Shown here piece after piece: positions 37,861 through 45,664 of a stretch of DNA of 64,000 nt. Both the position numbers and the translations under genes were made by a program. A model generated the notes under the pieces. It was not told where the DNA came from and did no database searches. It saw only the letters and a list, made by a program, of their open reading frames with translations. Source of the DNA: Roseateles saccharophilus. Its GTDB lineage: Bacteria; Pseudomonadota; Gammaproteobacteria; Burkholderiales; Burkholderiaceae_C. The stretch is from positions 25,215-89,214 of the forward strand of contig NZ_SMBU01000023.1 of the NCBI RefSeq assembly GCF_004342485.1, read 5' to 3'. Positions within the stretch are counted from its first letter, which is position 1. Every line of letters begins with the position of its first letter.

Positions 37861-37937
37861 ACCTGTTTGGGGGGCAGAGCACCCCGCCGCCGCCGGATAC
37901 TTGAGCCCATTTCTCCCGAACGCACGCAGGAAACGCC

Positions 37938-38969
37938 ATGGCCCTGATGGATTTCATCAAGAAACAGTTCATCGACATCATCCAGTGGACCGAGGATGGT
38001 GACGGCACGCTGGCCTGGCGCTTCCCGATGGCCGACATGGAAATCCAGAACGGCGGCCAGCTCGTCGTGCGCGAATCCCAGGTCGCCGTCTTCGTCAACG
38101 AAGGCCAGGTGGCCGACGTCTTCGGCCCCGGCACGCACCGGCTGACGACGCAGACCCTGCCGGTGCTGACCTATCTGAAGAACTGGGACAAGCTCTTCGA
38201 GTCGCCCTTCAAGAGCGACGTCTACTTCTTCAGCACCCGTCAGCAGATCGACCAGCGCTGGGGCACCAGCCAGCCGGTCGCCATCCGCGACAAGGACTTC
38301 GGTGCCGTACGCCTGCGCGCCTTCGGCAACTACGCCTACCGCATCCAGGACGCCAAGGCCTTCCACAGCCAGATCTCCGGCACGCGCGAGCGCTACACGG
38401 TGGCCGACCTGGAAGGCCAGCTGCGCGGCCTGATGCTGCAGCACATCAGCGACGCGGTCGCCAGCAGCGGCACGCCCTTCCTGGACCTGGCTGCCAACCA
38501 GGTCGAGTTCGCCGCCGCGCTTCAGGCCGCCACCGCACCCGCCTTCCAGGCCCTGGGCCTGGAGCTGCTGTCGGTGACGATGCAGAACGTGTCCCTGCCC
38601 GAGGAGCTGCAGAAGATCCTCGACCAGCGCATCGGCATGGGCATCATCGGCCAGAACATGGGCCAGTTCATGCAGTACCAGGCAGCCCAGGCCCTGCCCG
38701 AGATGGCCAAGGGCGTAGGCGCTGGCGGCAGCGGCATCGCCGGCGAGGCCGTGGGCCTGGGCGCCGGCGTGGCCCTGGGCCAGACACTGGCACAGACGCT
38801 GGGCCAGGGCCTGGCGGGCGTCGGCGCCGCGGCCCCCGCCCCGACGGCCAGCCGGCCTGACGACATCGTGGCCCTGCTGGAGAAGCTCGGCGACCTCAAG
38901 GCCAAGGGCATCCTGACCGACGAGGAATTCGCCGCCAAAAAAGCGGACCTCCTGAAGAAGCTTGGCTGA
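37938..38969 (+). CDS. SPFH/Band-7 protein with C-terminal SHOCT domain
   Basis: 343 residues. An SPFH-like core (about 35-240) has GGQLVVRESQVAVFVNEGQV, FGPGTHRLTTQTLPVL, and LGLELLSVTMQNVSLPEELQ. A Gly/Ala-rich stretch of about 60 residues follows, and the last 35 (DDIVALLEKLGDLKAKGILT, then DEEFAAKKADLLKKL) form a SHOCT oligomerisation motif. This matches the group often named virion-core-protein-like or YdjI-like. There is no N-terminal membrane helix, so membrane contact would be peripheral. It heads the plus-strand cassette, and its last 8 bp overlap the DUF4178 gene. A scaffold role is inferred. Confidence 0.88.
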   Translation: MALMDFIKKQFIDIIQWTEDGDGTLAWRFPMADMEIQNGGQLVVRESQVAVFVNEGQVADVFGPGTHRLTTQTLPVLTYLKNWDKLFESPFKSDVYFFSTRQQIDQRWGTSQPVAIRDKDFGAVRLRAFGNYAYRIQDAKAFHSQISGTRERYTVADLEGQLRGLMLQHISDAVASSGTPFLDLAANQVEFAAALQAATAPAFQALGLELLSVTMQNVSLPEELQKILDQRIGMGIIGQNMGQFMQYQAAQALPEMAKGVGAGGSGIAGEAVGLGAGVALGQTLAQTLGQGLAGVGAAAPAPTASRPDDIVALLEKLGDLKAKGILTDEEFAAKKADLLKKLG

Positions 38970-40545
38970 ACAAGCTCAGCGCCGCTGGCGCGCCGCCTGC
39001 CCCAACTGCGGCGCGCCGGTCGAGTTCGCCAGCGCAGCGTCGGCGAGCGCCGTCTGCGGCTTCTGCCGCAGCACGCTGCTGCGCAGCGGCGACACGCTGA
39101 GCCGCATCGGGCAGAGCGCCGAGATCTTCGAGGACTACTCGCCGCTGCAGCTGGGCAGCACCGGGCGCTGGATGGGCGCCGGCTTCAGCGTCGTGGGCCG
39201 CGTGCAGCGCGGCTCCGAGCTGGGCAACTGGAACGAATGGCATCTGTTGTTCGACACCGGCGGCGAGGCTGCGCGCGTTGCCTGGCTCAGCGAGGACAAC
39301 GGCCAGTTCGTCATTAGCCTGGAGGTGCCGCTGGCCGAACGGCCGCCCGAGGCGCCCGGCGTCGGCCTGCCGCTGACGCTGGCCGGCCAGCGCTGGCAGG
39401 TGGCCGCCGTCGTCGATGCGGCCCTGCGCGCGGCCGAGGGCGAACTGCCGCGGCCGCCCCAGGCCGGCCGCGTCGTCGAAGTCCGCAACGTGCAGGGCGA
39501 GGTCGGCACGCTGGAATACGCCGAGACCGGACCGCCGATCTGGTCCGTCGGCCGCGCCGTGCAGCTGGCCGAGCTGGCGCTGCAGGGCCTGCGCACGACG
39601 GCGGAGGGCGAGTCCATCGCCGAGGCGAAGTTTGCCGGCCGCAGCATCGCCTGCCCCAACTGCGGCGCGCCGCTCGAACCCAAGCTTTCGCAGACCCGGA
39701 GCATGACCTGCGGGCAATGCCATGCGGTCGTCGACCTGCCGGAAGGCGACGCCAAGGCCCTGGGCTTCGTCGCCCAGAGCCCCGGGCGCGAGCCGCTGAT
39801 CCCGCTCGGCCGCACCGGCACGCTGGCCTTCGACGGCGACAAGCCCCTGCCCTGGACCGTCGTCGGCTACCAGGAGCGTTGCGACATCCCCGAGGACGCC
39901 GACGACGAGCAGAGCTTCTGGCGCGAATACCTGCTCTACAACCGCCTGGCGGGCTTTGCCTTCCTGGTCGACACACGCGAGGGCTGGAGCCTGGTGCGCA
40001 CGCTGACCGGCGCGCCCGCACCGGCGCACGGCGGCGTCGCCTGGCAGGGCCGCAGCTATGGGCAGCGCTGGGTCTACGGCGCCAAGACGACCCATGTGCT
40101 GGGCGAGTTCTACTGGCCGGTGCGGCTAGAAGACCATGTGCAGGTTGCCGACTTCGTTACCGGCGACGGCCAGTACCTGCTGAGCCGCGAACAGCAGGGC
40201 CCCGAGATCACCTGGAGCGGCGGCCGGCCGCTGCCTGCCGAGATCGTGCAGAGGGGCTTCGGCCTTTCCGCGCCGGCCGCGCAGTTTGCGCGCGACGCCT
40301 CGGCCTTCAGCAGCGGCGGCAAGCTGCTGCGCAACATCGTCGTCGGCCTCTTCCTGATCGTGCTGCTGTTCGCGCTGCTGCGCGCCTGCTCCAGCGACGA
40401 CTGCCAGCAGTACAAGGACAGCTTCGGCGAGAACAGCAACGAATACCGCCAGTGCCGCGCCGCCTCGCGCGGCAGCGGCGTCTACGTCGGCAACGGCGGC
40501 GGCAGCTATGGCGGCTTCAGCAGCGGTGGCGGCGGCCACAAATAG
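38962..40545 (+). CDS. DUF4178 double zinc-ribbon membrane protein
   Basis: 527 residues from a TTG that overlaps the SPFH stop by 8 bp. Two zinc ribbons: C13/C16 with C32/C35, and C231/C234 with C250/C253 (both CPNCGAP). Each is followed by a beta-rich DUF4178-like domain (about 55-205 and 275-430). A single membrane helix spans 455-475, and a Cys-containing segment then leads to a Gly/Ser-rich tail (GGGSYGGFSSGGGGHK). The bulk would be cytoplasmic with a short external tail, or the reverse. DUF4178 genes often accompany DUF350 and aminopropyltransferase genes, as here. Molecular function unknown. Confidence 0.85.
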   Translation: MAEQAQRRWRAACPNCGAPVEFASAASASAVCGFCRSTLLRSGDTLSRIGQSAEIFEDYSPLQLGSTGRWMGAGFSVVGRVQRGSELGNWNEWHLLFDTGGEAARVAWLSEDNGQFVISLEVPLAERPPEAPGVGLPLTLAGQRWQVAAVVDAALRAAEGELPRPPQAGRVVEVRNVQGEVGTLEYAETGPPIWSVGRAVQLAELALQGLRTTAEGESIAEAKFAGRSIACPNCGAPLEPKLSQTRSMTCGQCHAVVDLPEGDAKALGFVAQSPGREPLIPLGRTGTLAFDGDKPLPWTVVGYQERCDIPEDADDEQSFWREYLLYNRLAGFAFLVDTREGWSLVRTLTGAPAPAHGGVAWQGRSYGQRWVYGAKTTHVLGEFYWPVRLEDHVQVADFVTGDGQYLLSREQQGPEITWSGGRPLPAEIVQRGFGLSAPAAQFARDASAFSSGGKLLRNIVVGLFLIVLLFALLRACSSDDCQQYKDSFGENSNEYRQCRAASRGSGVYVGNGGGSYGGFSSGGGGHK

Positions 40546-40575
40546 GGCCCGCTGACAGGCCCCAAGGAGATCAAC

Positions 40576-40797
40576 ATGACCCTCGATTGGCTCAAGCCCG
40601 AAGTCGTCCTCGGCTCGACGATGTACGCCGTCATCGGCGTCGCCATCTTCTGGATCGCCTTCGTCCTCGTCGACCTGCTCACGCCCTACAAGCTGTGGGA
40701 GGAACTGGTCGAGCGCAAGAACGTGGCCCTGGCCATCGTCGTCGGCGCGATGTGCCTGTCCATCGGCAACATCGTCGCTGCGGCCATCCATGGCTGA
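40576..40797 (+). CDS. DUF350 (YjfL-like) small membrane protein
   Basis: 73 residues with two hydrophobic segments (about 12-34 and 49-70) joined by a charged loop (LLTPYKLWEELVERKN), the form of a single DUF350 unit; E. coli YjfL carries two such units. AAGGAGAT lies six bases upstream of the ATG, the strongest ribosome-binding site in the cassette, so it is probably made in excess. In E. coli yjfL sits by a PspA-like gene and a glutathionylspermidine-synthase-like gene; here the partners are an SPFH protein and an aminopropyltransferase. Confidence 0.87.
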   Translation: MTLDWLKPEVVLGSTMYAVIGVAIFWIAFVLVDLLTPYKLWEELVERKNVALAIVVGAMCLSIGNIVAAAIHG

Positions 40798-40826
40798 ACC
40801 GGCCATCCATGGCTGAACCGGCCATC
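40782..40826. repeat. 19-bp tandem duplication at the DUF350 3' end
   Basis: GGCCATCCATGGCTGAACC occurs at 40782-40800 and again at 40801-40819, followed by a partial third copy GGCCATC. The first copy holds the DUF350 stop codon, so the duplication only lengthens the spacer. Replication slippage is the likely cause. Confidence 0.85.
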
Positions 40827-40932
40827 GGGCGCTGACGCCGCCCATCCCCCGCTGCACGCAGCCCGTCGCACCGTGTCTCCTGCGGTGAGGCGCGTCACCA
40901 CAATCGCGCCGCTTCAACACCAGGAGAACTCC

Positions 40933-42273
40933 ATGAAGAACTGGTCGACCGCGCTTGCCGCGATCACCCTGGGCCTCGGCCTGACGCTGGGCCATGCGGC
41001 CACCGCCGCTGACACCAACCAGGCCCAGAAGGCCGACGCGGCAGCCCAGGCTTCGGGTTTCAAGATCCGCCCCGTCGACGACGCCTGGCGCGCCGCGCTG
41101 CCCCGCAATGCCGACGCCGCGACCCAGGCCTATATGGACCGGCTGCCGGCCGACGTGGTCGCCAGGTCCGACGCCTACTACACCGGCGGCTACTGGCTGC
41201 AGTTGTGGAACCTGCTGGCTGGCCTGGCCGTCGCGGCCGTGCTGATGTCGGGCCGGCGCGCCGCGCGGCTGCGCGACTGGGCCCAGCGCATCGGCCGCGG
41301 CCCGGTGCGGCGCGACATGCTGTTCGGCGCCGCCTACGGCGGCCTGTCGGCGCTGCTGACGCTGCCGCTGTCCATCTACGAGGACTGGTGGCGCGAGCAG
41401 GCCTATGGCATGTCGACGCAGACCTTGGTCGCCTGGCTGGGCGAGGCGCTGCTGATGCAGGCCGTCAACATGGCGCTGATGGCCCTGGTCGTCGCCGGCC
41501 TGTACGCGGTCATCCGCCGCGCCGGCGCGCGCTGGTGGATCTGGGGTACCGCCGCCGGCATGGCGATGCTGGCCCTCATCATCGCGATCTCGCCCGTGCT
41601 GATCGAGCCCCTCTTCAACACCTACAAGCCCATCGAGGACGGCCCCATCAAGTCGGCCGTGCTGCAGATGGCCCATGCCGACGGCGTACCGGTGGACAAC
41701 GTCTTTGTGTTCGACGCCTCGCGCCAGACGACGCGCATCAGCGCCAACGTGGCCGGCCTGTTCGGCACGGCCGCCGTGCGCCTGAACGACAACCTGCTGC
41801 GCCGCACCAGCGAGGCCGAGATCCGCGCCGTCATGGGCCACGAGCTCGGCCACTATGTAATGAACCACATGGCCAAGACCCTGGCCATGCTGACGCCGCT
41901 GCTCTTCGTCGGCTTCGCCCTCATGCAATGGGCGATGAGCCGGCTGCTGCGCCGCTTTGCCGGCACGACCGGCGTCAGCCGCATCGACGACGTGGCCGGC
42001 CTGCCGATGCTGGCCGCCGTGTTCTCGCTCTTCCTCACGCTGGCGACGCCCATCAACAACAGCATCACCCGTGTGCAGGAGGCCGAGGCGGACAAATTCG
42101 GCCTGAACCTGTCACGTGAGCCGCACGGCTTTGCCGAGGCCCAGCTGCGTCTGGTGGAATACCGCAAGGCCGACCCCGGCCCCTTCGAGGAGTTCGTCTT
42201 CTTCCACCACCCGAGCACCCGCCACCGCATCCACGACGCGATGCGCTGGCGCGAGGCGACGGGCACACCCTGA
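40933..42273 (+). CDS. Ste24-like M48 family metalloprotease
   Basis: 446 residues, ATG preceded by CAGGAGAACTCC. A signal peptide or first helix (about 5-22) is followed by at least five membrane segments. The zinc site is HELGH (303-307) with the third ligand in QEAEADKFGLNL. This is the CAAX-protease (Ste24/HtpX-related) arrangement with a large membrane chamber, and FEEFVFFHHPSTRHRIHDAM near the C-terminus is typical. It would cleave membrane or membrane-associated proteins. Position in the cassette suggests its substrates could be cassette members, but this is inference. Confidence 0.9.
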   Translation: MKNWSTALAAITLGLGLTLGHAATAADTNQAQKADAAAQASGFKIRPVDDAWRAALPRNADAATQAYMDRLPADVVARSDAYYTGGYWLQLWNLLAGLAVAAVLMSGRRAARLRDWAQRIGRGPVRRDMLFGAAYGGLSALLTLPLSIYEDWWREQAYGMSTQTLVAWLGEALLMQAVNMALMALVVAGLYAVIRRAGARWWIWGTAAGMAMLALIIAISPVLIEPLFNTYKPIEDGPIKSAVLQMAHADGVPVDNVFVFDASRQTTRISANVAGLFGTAAVRLNDNLLRRTSEAEIRAVMGHELGHYVMNHMAKTLAMLTPLLFVGFALMQWAMSRLLRRFAGTTGVSRIDDVAGLPMLAAVFSLFLTLATPINNSITRVQEAEADKFGLNLSREPHGFAEAQLRLVEYRKADPGPFEEFVFFHHPSTRHRIHDAMRWREATGTP

Positions 42274-42278
42274 ACCGC

Positions 42279-42623
42279 ATGAGCACCCACGATTTCGCCG
42301 CCCTGACCCGCAACGCGCACGAGGACTGGACGCTATTCGCCATCCGCTTCCACGACAAGCCGGGCGCCGGCGAGCTGCGCAGGCAACTGCTGCAGGACCA
42401 TCTCGAATGGGTGGCCACGCAGGGCGATCAGCTGCGCGTGGCGGGCTCGCTGCGCGAGTCGCCCGAGGCGACGCCGGTCGGCGCGCTGTGGGTCGTGCGT
42501 GCCGCGGACAAGGCCGCGGTCGAGGCACTGATCGCGACCGACCCGTTCACGACCGGTGGCCTGCGCGCCGGCTGGGACATCTTCCACTGGAGCAAGGCCC
42601 TGCCCTTGCCGGTGAGTTTCTAG
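42279..42623 (+). CDS. YciI-like protein
   Basis: 114 residues. LFAIRFHDKPGAGELRRQLL, then D-H-L-E-W-V, and TGGLRAGWDIFHW match the YciI family (ferredoxin-like dimers with a conserved His-Asp pair). The function of this family is poorly known; some members detoxify or dehalogenate. It begins 5 bp after the M48 gene and is presumably cotranscribed. About 90 bp follow before the next start, and these contain a promoter and operator. Confidence 0.82.
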   Translation: MSTHDFAALTRNAHEDWTLFAIRFHDKPGAGELRRQLLQDHLEWVATQGDQLRVAGSLRESPEATPVGALWVVRAADKAAVEALIATDPFTTGGLRAGWDIFHWSKALPLPVSF

Positions 42624-42653
42624 ACAGCCTGCCGAGGCCAATGGACAGGCGGC

Positions 42654-42682
42654 TTGCCAAGCGCAGTTCCATCAGCGATATT
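42654..42682 (+). promoter_or_regulatory. Sigma-70-like promoter of the HTH/nucleotidyltransferase pair
   Basis: TTGCCA (42654-42659) matches the -35 consensus at five of six positions. After exactly 17 bp comes GATATT (42677-42682), four of six to TATAAT. The predicted start is near 42690, inside the palindromic operator, which would let a bound repressor block initiation. The gene pair thus appears to have its own promoter within the larger operon. Confidence 0.55.
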
Positions 42683-42705
42683 CGCAATTCGCGAATGGCG
42701 AATAT
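42678..42705. promoter_or_regulatory. Palindromic operator before the HTH gene
   Basis: ATATTCGC (42678-42685) and GCGAATAT (42698-42705) are perfect inverted arms, and the 12 bases between contain a second palindrome, ATTCGCGAAT. TTCGC/GCGAA half-sites thus occur four times in 28 bp. The site covers the -10 region and start point and ends 9 bp before the ATG of the winged-helix gene, the usual layout of an autoregulated toxin-antitoxin operator. AT-rich for this genome. Confidence 0.7.
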
Positions 42706-42714
42706 GACCCATCG

Positions 42715-43263
42715 ATGGACCTCAAGCCTCAAGACCTGCTGGTGCTGCTGAAGGTGGCAGCGCATCCTCCTCAGCGCTGGACCTATGCCGCGCTGGGCGA
42801 AGCCCTGTCGATGAGCGCATCGGAGGCCCATGCGAGCGTGAGACGCGCTGTCGCCTCCGGCCTGGCGGTTGCCCCTGCGCGTGGCGAGTGGTCGCCGGTC
42901 AGGCCGAACCTGCTGGAGTTCATGTTGCACGGTGTGCGCTACATCTGGCCGGCGACGTCCGGGCCGGTCAAGCGCGGCGTACCGACGGCCTTCGGCGCTG
43001 AACCCCTGGCCAGTCAGATGACGGTGGCTCCGGGGGAAGCACCTGTGTGGGCCCACGCCACCGGCAAAGCCAAGGGCCCCACGCTGCCCCCCATTTACCG
43101 GACGGCACCGCAGGCTGCGCTGACCGACCCGGCGCTGCATCGCCTGCTGGCCCTGCTGGACGGCCTGCGCATCGGGCGTGCACGCGAGCGCAACCTGGCC
43201 GCCAAGCTGATGCAGGCCGAATTGATGAAGTTCGATCCGGGAGCTGCCGATGCGGGCCGATGA
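42715..43263 (+). CDS. Winged-helix DNA-binding protein, probable antitoxin/regulator
   Basis: 182 residues. The N-terminal 75 form a helix-turn-helix (LLVLLKVAAHPPQRWTYAAL, then GEALSMSASEAHASVRRAV and a wing SGLAVAPARGEWSPV). The middle has VRYIWPATSGP and the C-terminal third (RTAPQAALTDPALHRLLALL, then DGLRIGRARERNLAAKLMQ) is helical and charged. It overlaps the nucleotidyltransferase gene by 14 bp and has a large palindrome just upstream. By analogy with AbiEi/AbiEii-type pairs it may be both repressor and antitoxin; this is inference, and the sequence is not recognisably AbiEi. Confidence 0.7.
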   Translation: MDLKPQDLLVLLKVAAHPPQRWTYAALGEALSMSASEAHASVRRAVASGLAVAPARGEWSPVRPNLLEFMLHGVRYIWPATSGPVKRGVPTAFGAEPLASQMTVAPGEAPVWAHATGKAKGPTLPPIYRTAPQAALTDPALHRLLALLDGLRIGRARERNLAAKLMQAELMKFDPGAADAGR

Positions 43264-43933
43264 CCCCAACCTGCCCTATCTGCGCCGCATCGCAGAGGCG
43301 CTGGGCGAATTGCGGGAGCAAGTGGTGTTTGTCGGTGGTGCCGTGGCCGGCCTGTTGGTGACCGACCCACTGGCAGCCCCCGTGCGCGCCACCCGCGACG
43401 TGGATGCGGTGGTGAATGCCAACCGGGTCTTGTTCCATCGCATCGAGAAAGCGGTGGCAGCGCGAGGGTTTGAGCGCGACGTCGGCAGCGACGTGATCTG
43501 CCGCTGGGTGCACAAGGCGTCGGGGGTGCTCTTCGACCTGATGCCCGTGCAGCCGGAGGTACTGGGCTTTTCCAACCGCTGGTATCCCTATGCGGTAGAG
43601 ACGGCCGTGTCGGTGGACCTGGGCCAAGGCGTGGCGATTCGGCTGGTGAGCGCCGTGGCCTTCGTGGCAACCAAGCTGGAAGCCTTTGCCAGCCGAGGTG
43701 GCGGCGACGTCCTGAGCAGCCATGACTTCGAGGATGTGTTGAACATCGTTGACGGGCGCGAGGAGCTCGCCGAGGAGTTCGCCGCCGCCCCCGCCGAACT
43801 GCGGCAGGCCGTGGGCACGGCCCTGGCCCGACTGCTGAAAAGCCCGGACTTCACAAACGTGCTGCCGGGCTTGATCGTCGAGCCGGAACGTACAGGACTC
43901 GTCATGGAACGCCTGAGAACCCTGAGCCAATGA
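43250..43933 (+). CDS. AbiEii/MenT-like nucleotidyltransferase
   Basis: 227 residues, ATG preceded by GGGAG. The minimal nucleotidyltransferase motif is complete: GG (29-30) then D50-x-D52 (RATRDVDAVV), with a third acid at D96 (GVLFDLMP). The C-terminal half has the AbiEii-like A-T-K-L-E-A-F-A-S-R block followed by S-x-D-x-x-D. Related enzymes are toxins that add nucleotides to tRNA; others are aminoglycoside-type transferases. The stop overlaps the start of the aminopropyltransferase gene (ATGA), so it is translationally tied to the cassette instead of being an independent module. Confidence 0.75.
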   Translation: MRADDPNLPYLRRIAEALGELREQVVFVGGAVAGLLVTDPLAAPVRATRDVDAVVNANRVLFHRIEKAVAARGFERDVGSDVICRWVHKASGVLFDLMPVQPEVLGFSNRWYPYAVETAVSVDLGQGVAIRLVSAVAFVATKLEAFASRGGGDVLSSHDFEDVLNIVDGREELAEEFAAAPAELRQAVGTALARLLKSPDFTNVLPGLIVEPERTGLVMERLRTLSQ

Positions 43934-45543
43934 ATCAACACCAGGAACACGCGCCCGAGCCCATGCCAGGATCGCCTTTGGCCGCACGCACGCAAGGCGG
44001 CAGGCCGACCTCCGTATCGTTGGCCGAGTTGCTGCTGCTCGCCAGCGTCTTCGTCATCGCCGCCTGCGGCCTGGTCTACGAGCTGGCCGCGGGCGCGCTG
44101 GCGAGCTATCTGCTGGGCGACTCGGTGCTGCAGTTCTCCACCGTCATCGGCGTCTATCTGTTCGCGATGGGCCTGGGCTCCTGGCTGTCGCGCTTCATCG
44201 AGCGCCAGCTCGTCGGCGTCTTCCTGCAGGTGGAGCTGCTGGTGGGCGTCGTCGGCGGGCTGATGCCGGCGGCGCTGTTCGCCGTGCACAGCCTGCTGCC
44301 GCCCGGCGAGGGCACGGCCTTCCGCGTACTGCTCTACGCGCTGGTGCTGCTCGTGGGCACGCTGGTGGGGCTGGAGATCCCGCTGGTGATGCGCATCCTG
44401 AAGCGCCACTTCAGCCACCGCTACGGCCTGAAGGACCTGGTCTCGCAAGTGCTGACCTTCGACTACCTCGGCGCCCTGCTCGTGGCGCTGGCCTTCCCCC
44501 TCGTGCTGGTGCCGCAGCTCGGCCTGGTGCGCACCGGCATCGCCTTCGGCCTGCTCAACGTGGTCGTCGCCGTCTGGGCGCTGTGGCTGTTCCGCGCCGA
44601 GCTGCGCGGGCGCCCGGCGCACATGGCGGCCTGCCTGCTGTCTGGCCTGCTGCTGCTCGCCGCGCTGCTGGGCGCCGAGCACCTGACGAGCTGGGCCGAG
44701 GAGCGCTTCTACGGCGAGCACATCGTCTTCAAGCAGAGCAGCCCCTACCAGCGCATCGTCATCACCGACGGCCGCGCCGGCACGCGCCTGTTCCTGAACG
44801 GCAATCTGCAGTTCCACTCCAAGGACGAATACCGTTACCACGAGGCCCTGGTTCACCCGGCCATGGCCGCGCAGGGGGCTCCGAAGCGCGTGCTGGTGCT
44901 GGGCGGCGGCGACGGCATGGCCGTGCGCGAGATCCTGAAGTACCCGAGCGTCGAGCAGGTCACCCTCGTCGAACTGGACCCGCTGATGACCGCGCTGTTC
45001 CGCGACACCCCCAAGCTCGCCGCGCTGAACGGCCACTCGCTGTCTTCGCCGAAGCTGCGCATCGTCAACGCCGACGCCTTCGGCTGGCTGGAGCAGCAGG
45101 CCGAGACCTTCGACGTCATCGTCATCGACTTCCCCGATCCCTCCAACTTCGCCCTCGGCAAGCTCTACACGGCCAGCTTCTACGAGCTGGTCGACCAGCA
45201 CCTCAGTGCCGGCGGCTATGCCGTCGTGCAGACCACGTCGCCGCTGATCGCGCGGCGCAGCTTCTGGACCGTCGTGACGACGCTGGAGTCCGTCGGCCTG
45301 ACGACGACGCCTTACCACGCCCATGTGCCGAGCTTCGGCGAATGGGGCTTCGTGCTGGCCTCGCGCCGCCCCTTCCGTCAGCCCACCCAGTTGCCGCCCG
45401 GGCTGCGCTTTCTGAGCGTGAAGAGCCTGCCGGCGCTGCTGGACTTCCCGCCCGACATGGCGCGCGTGCCGACCGAGGTGAACCGGCTCAGCAACCAGGT
45501 CCTGGTGCAGGAATTCGAAGCCGAGTGGGGCCAGGTTCATTGA
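43930..45543 (+). CDS. Membrane-anchored polyamine aminopropyltransferase (spermidine-synthase-like)
   Basis: 537 residues. About seven membrane segments fill residues 30-250, followed by a soluble SpeE-type domain: YQRIVITD, LFLNGNLQFHSKDEYRYHEA, the AdoMet-binding VLVLGGGDGMAVREILKYP, VELDP, and the catalytic IDFPDPSNFALGKLYT in place of the usual D-x-x-D-P gate loop. It would transfer aminopropyl groups from decarboxylated AdoMet, made by the SpeD homologue encoded nearby, to an amine at the membrane. The acceptor is unknown. The start overlaps the nucleotidyltransferase stop. Confidence 0.88.
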   Translation: MNQHQEHAPEPMPGSPLAARTQGGRPTSVSLAELLLLASVFVIAACGLVYELAAGALASYLLGDSVLQFSTVIGVYLFAMGLGSWLSRFIERQLVGVFLQVELLVGVVGGLMPAALFAVHSLLPPGEGTAFRVLLYALVLLVGTLVGLEIPLVMRILKRHFSHRYGLKDLVSQVLTFDYLGALLVALAFPLVLVPQLGLVRTGIAFGLLNVVVAVWALWLFRAELRGRPAHMAACLLSGLLLLAALLGAEHLTSWAEERFYGEHIVFKQSSPYQRIVITDGRAGTRLFLNGNLQFHSKDEYRYHEALVHPAMAAQGAPKRVLVLGGGDGMAVREILKYPSVEQVTLVELDPLMTALFRDTPKLAALNGHSLSSPKLRIVNADAFGWLEQQAETFDVIVIDFPDPSNFALGKLYTASFYELVDQHLSAGGYAVVQTTSPLIARRSFWTVVTTLESVGLTTTPYHAHVPSFGEWGFVLASRRPFRQPTQLPPGLRFLSVKSLPALLDFPPDMARVPTEVNRLSNQVLVQEFEAEWGQVH

Positions 45544-45568
45544 CCACCCCCTACGCGCTTCCCGCGCC

Positions 45569-45628
45569 CCCTCAAGGGGGCACTGCCAGCGGCCCGGCAA
45601 AGCCGGTTCCGCGGCAGTCGCTTGAGGG
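45569..45628. repeat. REP-like nested hairpin E3 between cassette genes
   Basis: CCCTCAAG (45569-45576) pairs with CTTGAGGG (45621-45628); inside, ACTGCC (45582-45587) pairs with GGCAGT (45613-45618) and CCGGC-AAA-GCCGG (45594-45606) closes the tip. The left arm is also part of CCCCCT-CA-AGGGGG. Similar CCCCTCAAGGGG palindromes are common between genes in Burkholderiales. It may act as a partial terminator or mRNA end. Confidence 0.7.
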
Positions 45629-45664
45629 CACGCCGCGCCTGCGCGCGGCTCATCGGGAGCGGCG

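Noticed and set aside
40782..40826. Tandem repeat as a possible regulatory or CRISPR-like array
   Set aside because: Only 2.3 copies of 19 bp with no spacer; it is a simple duplication at a gene end.
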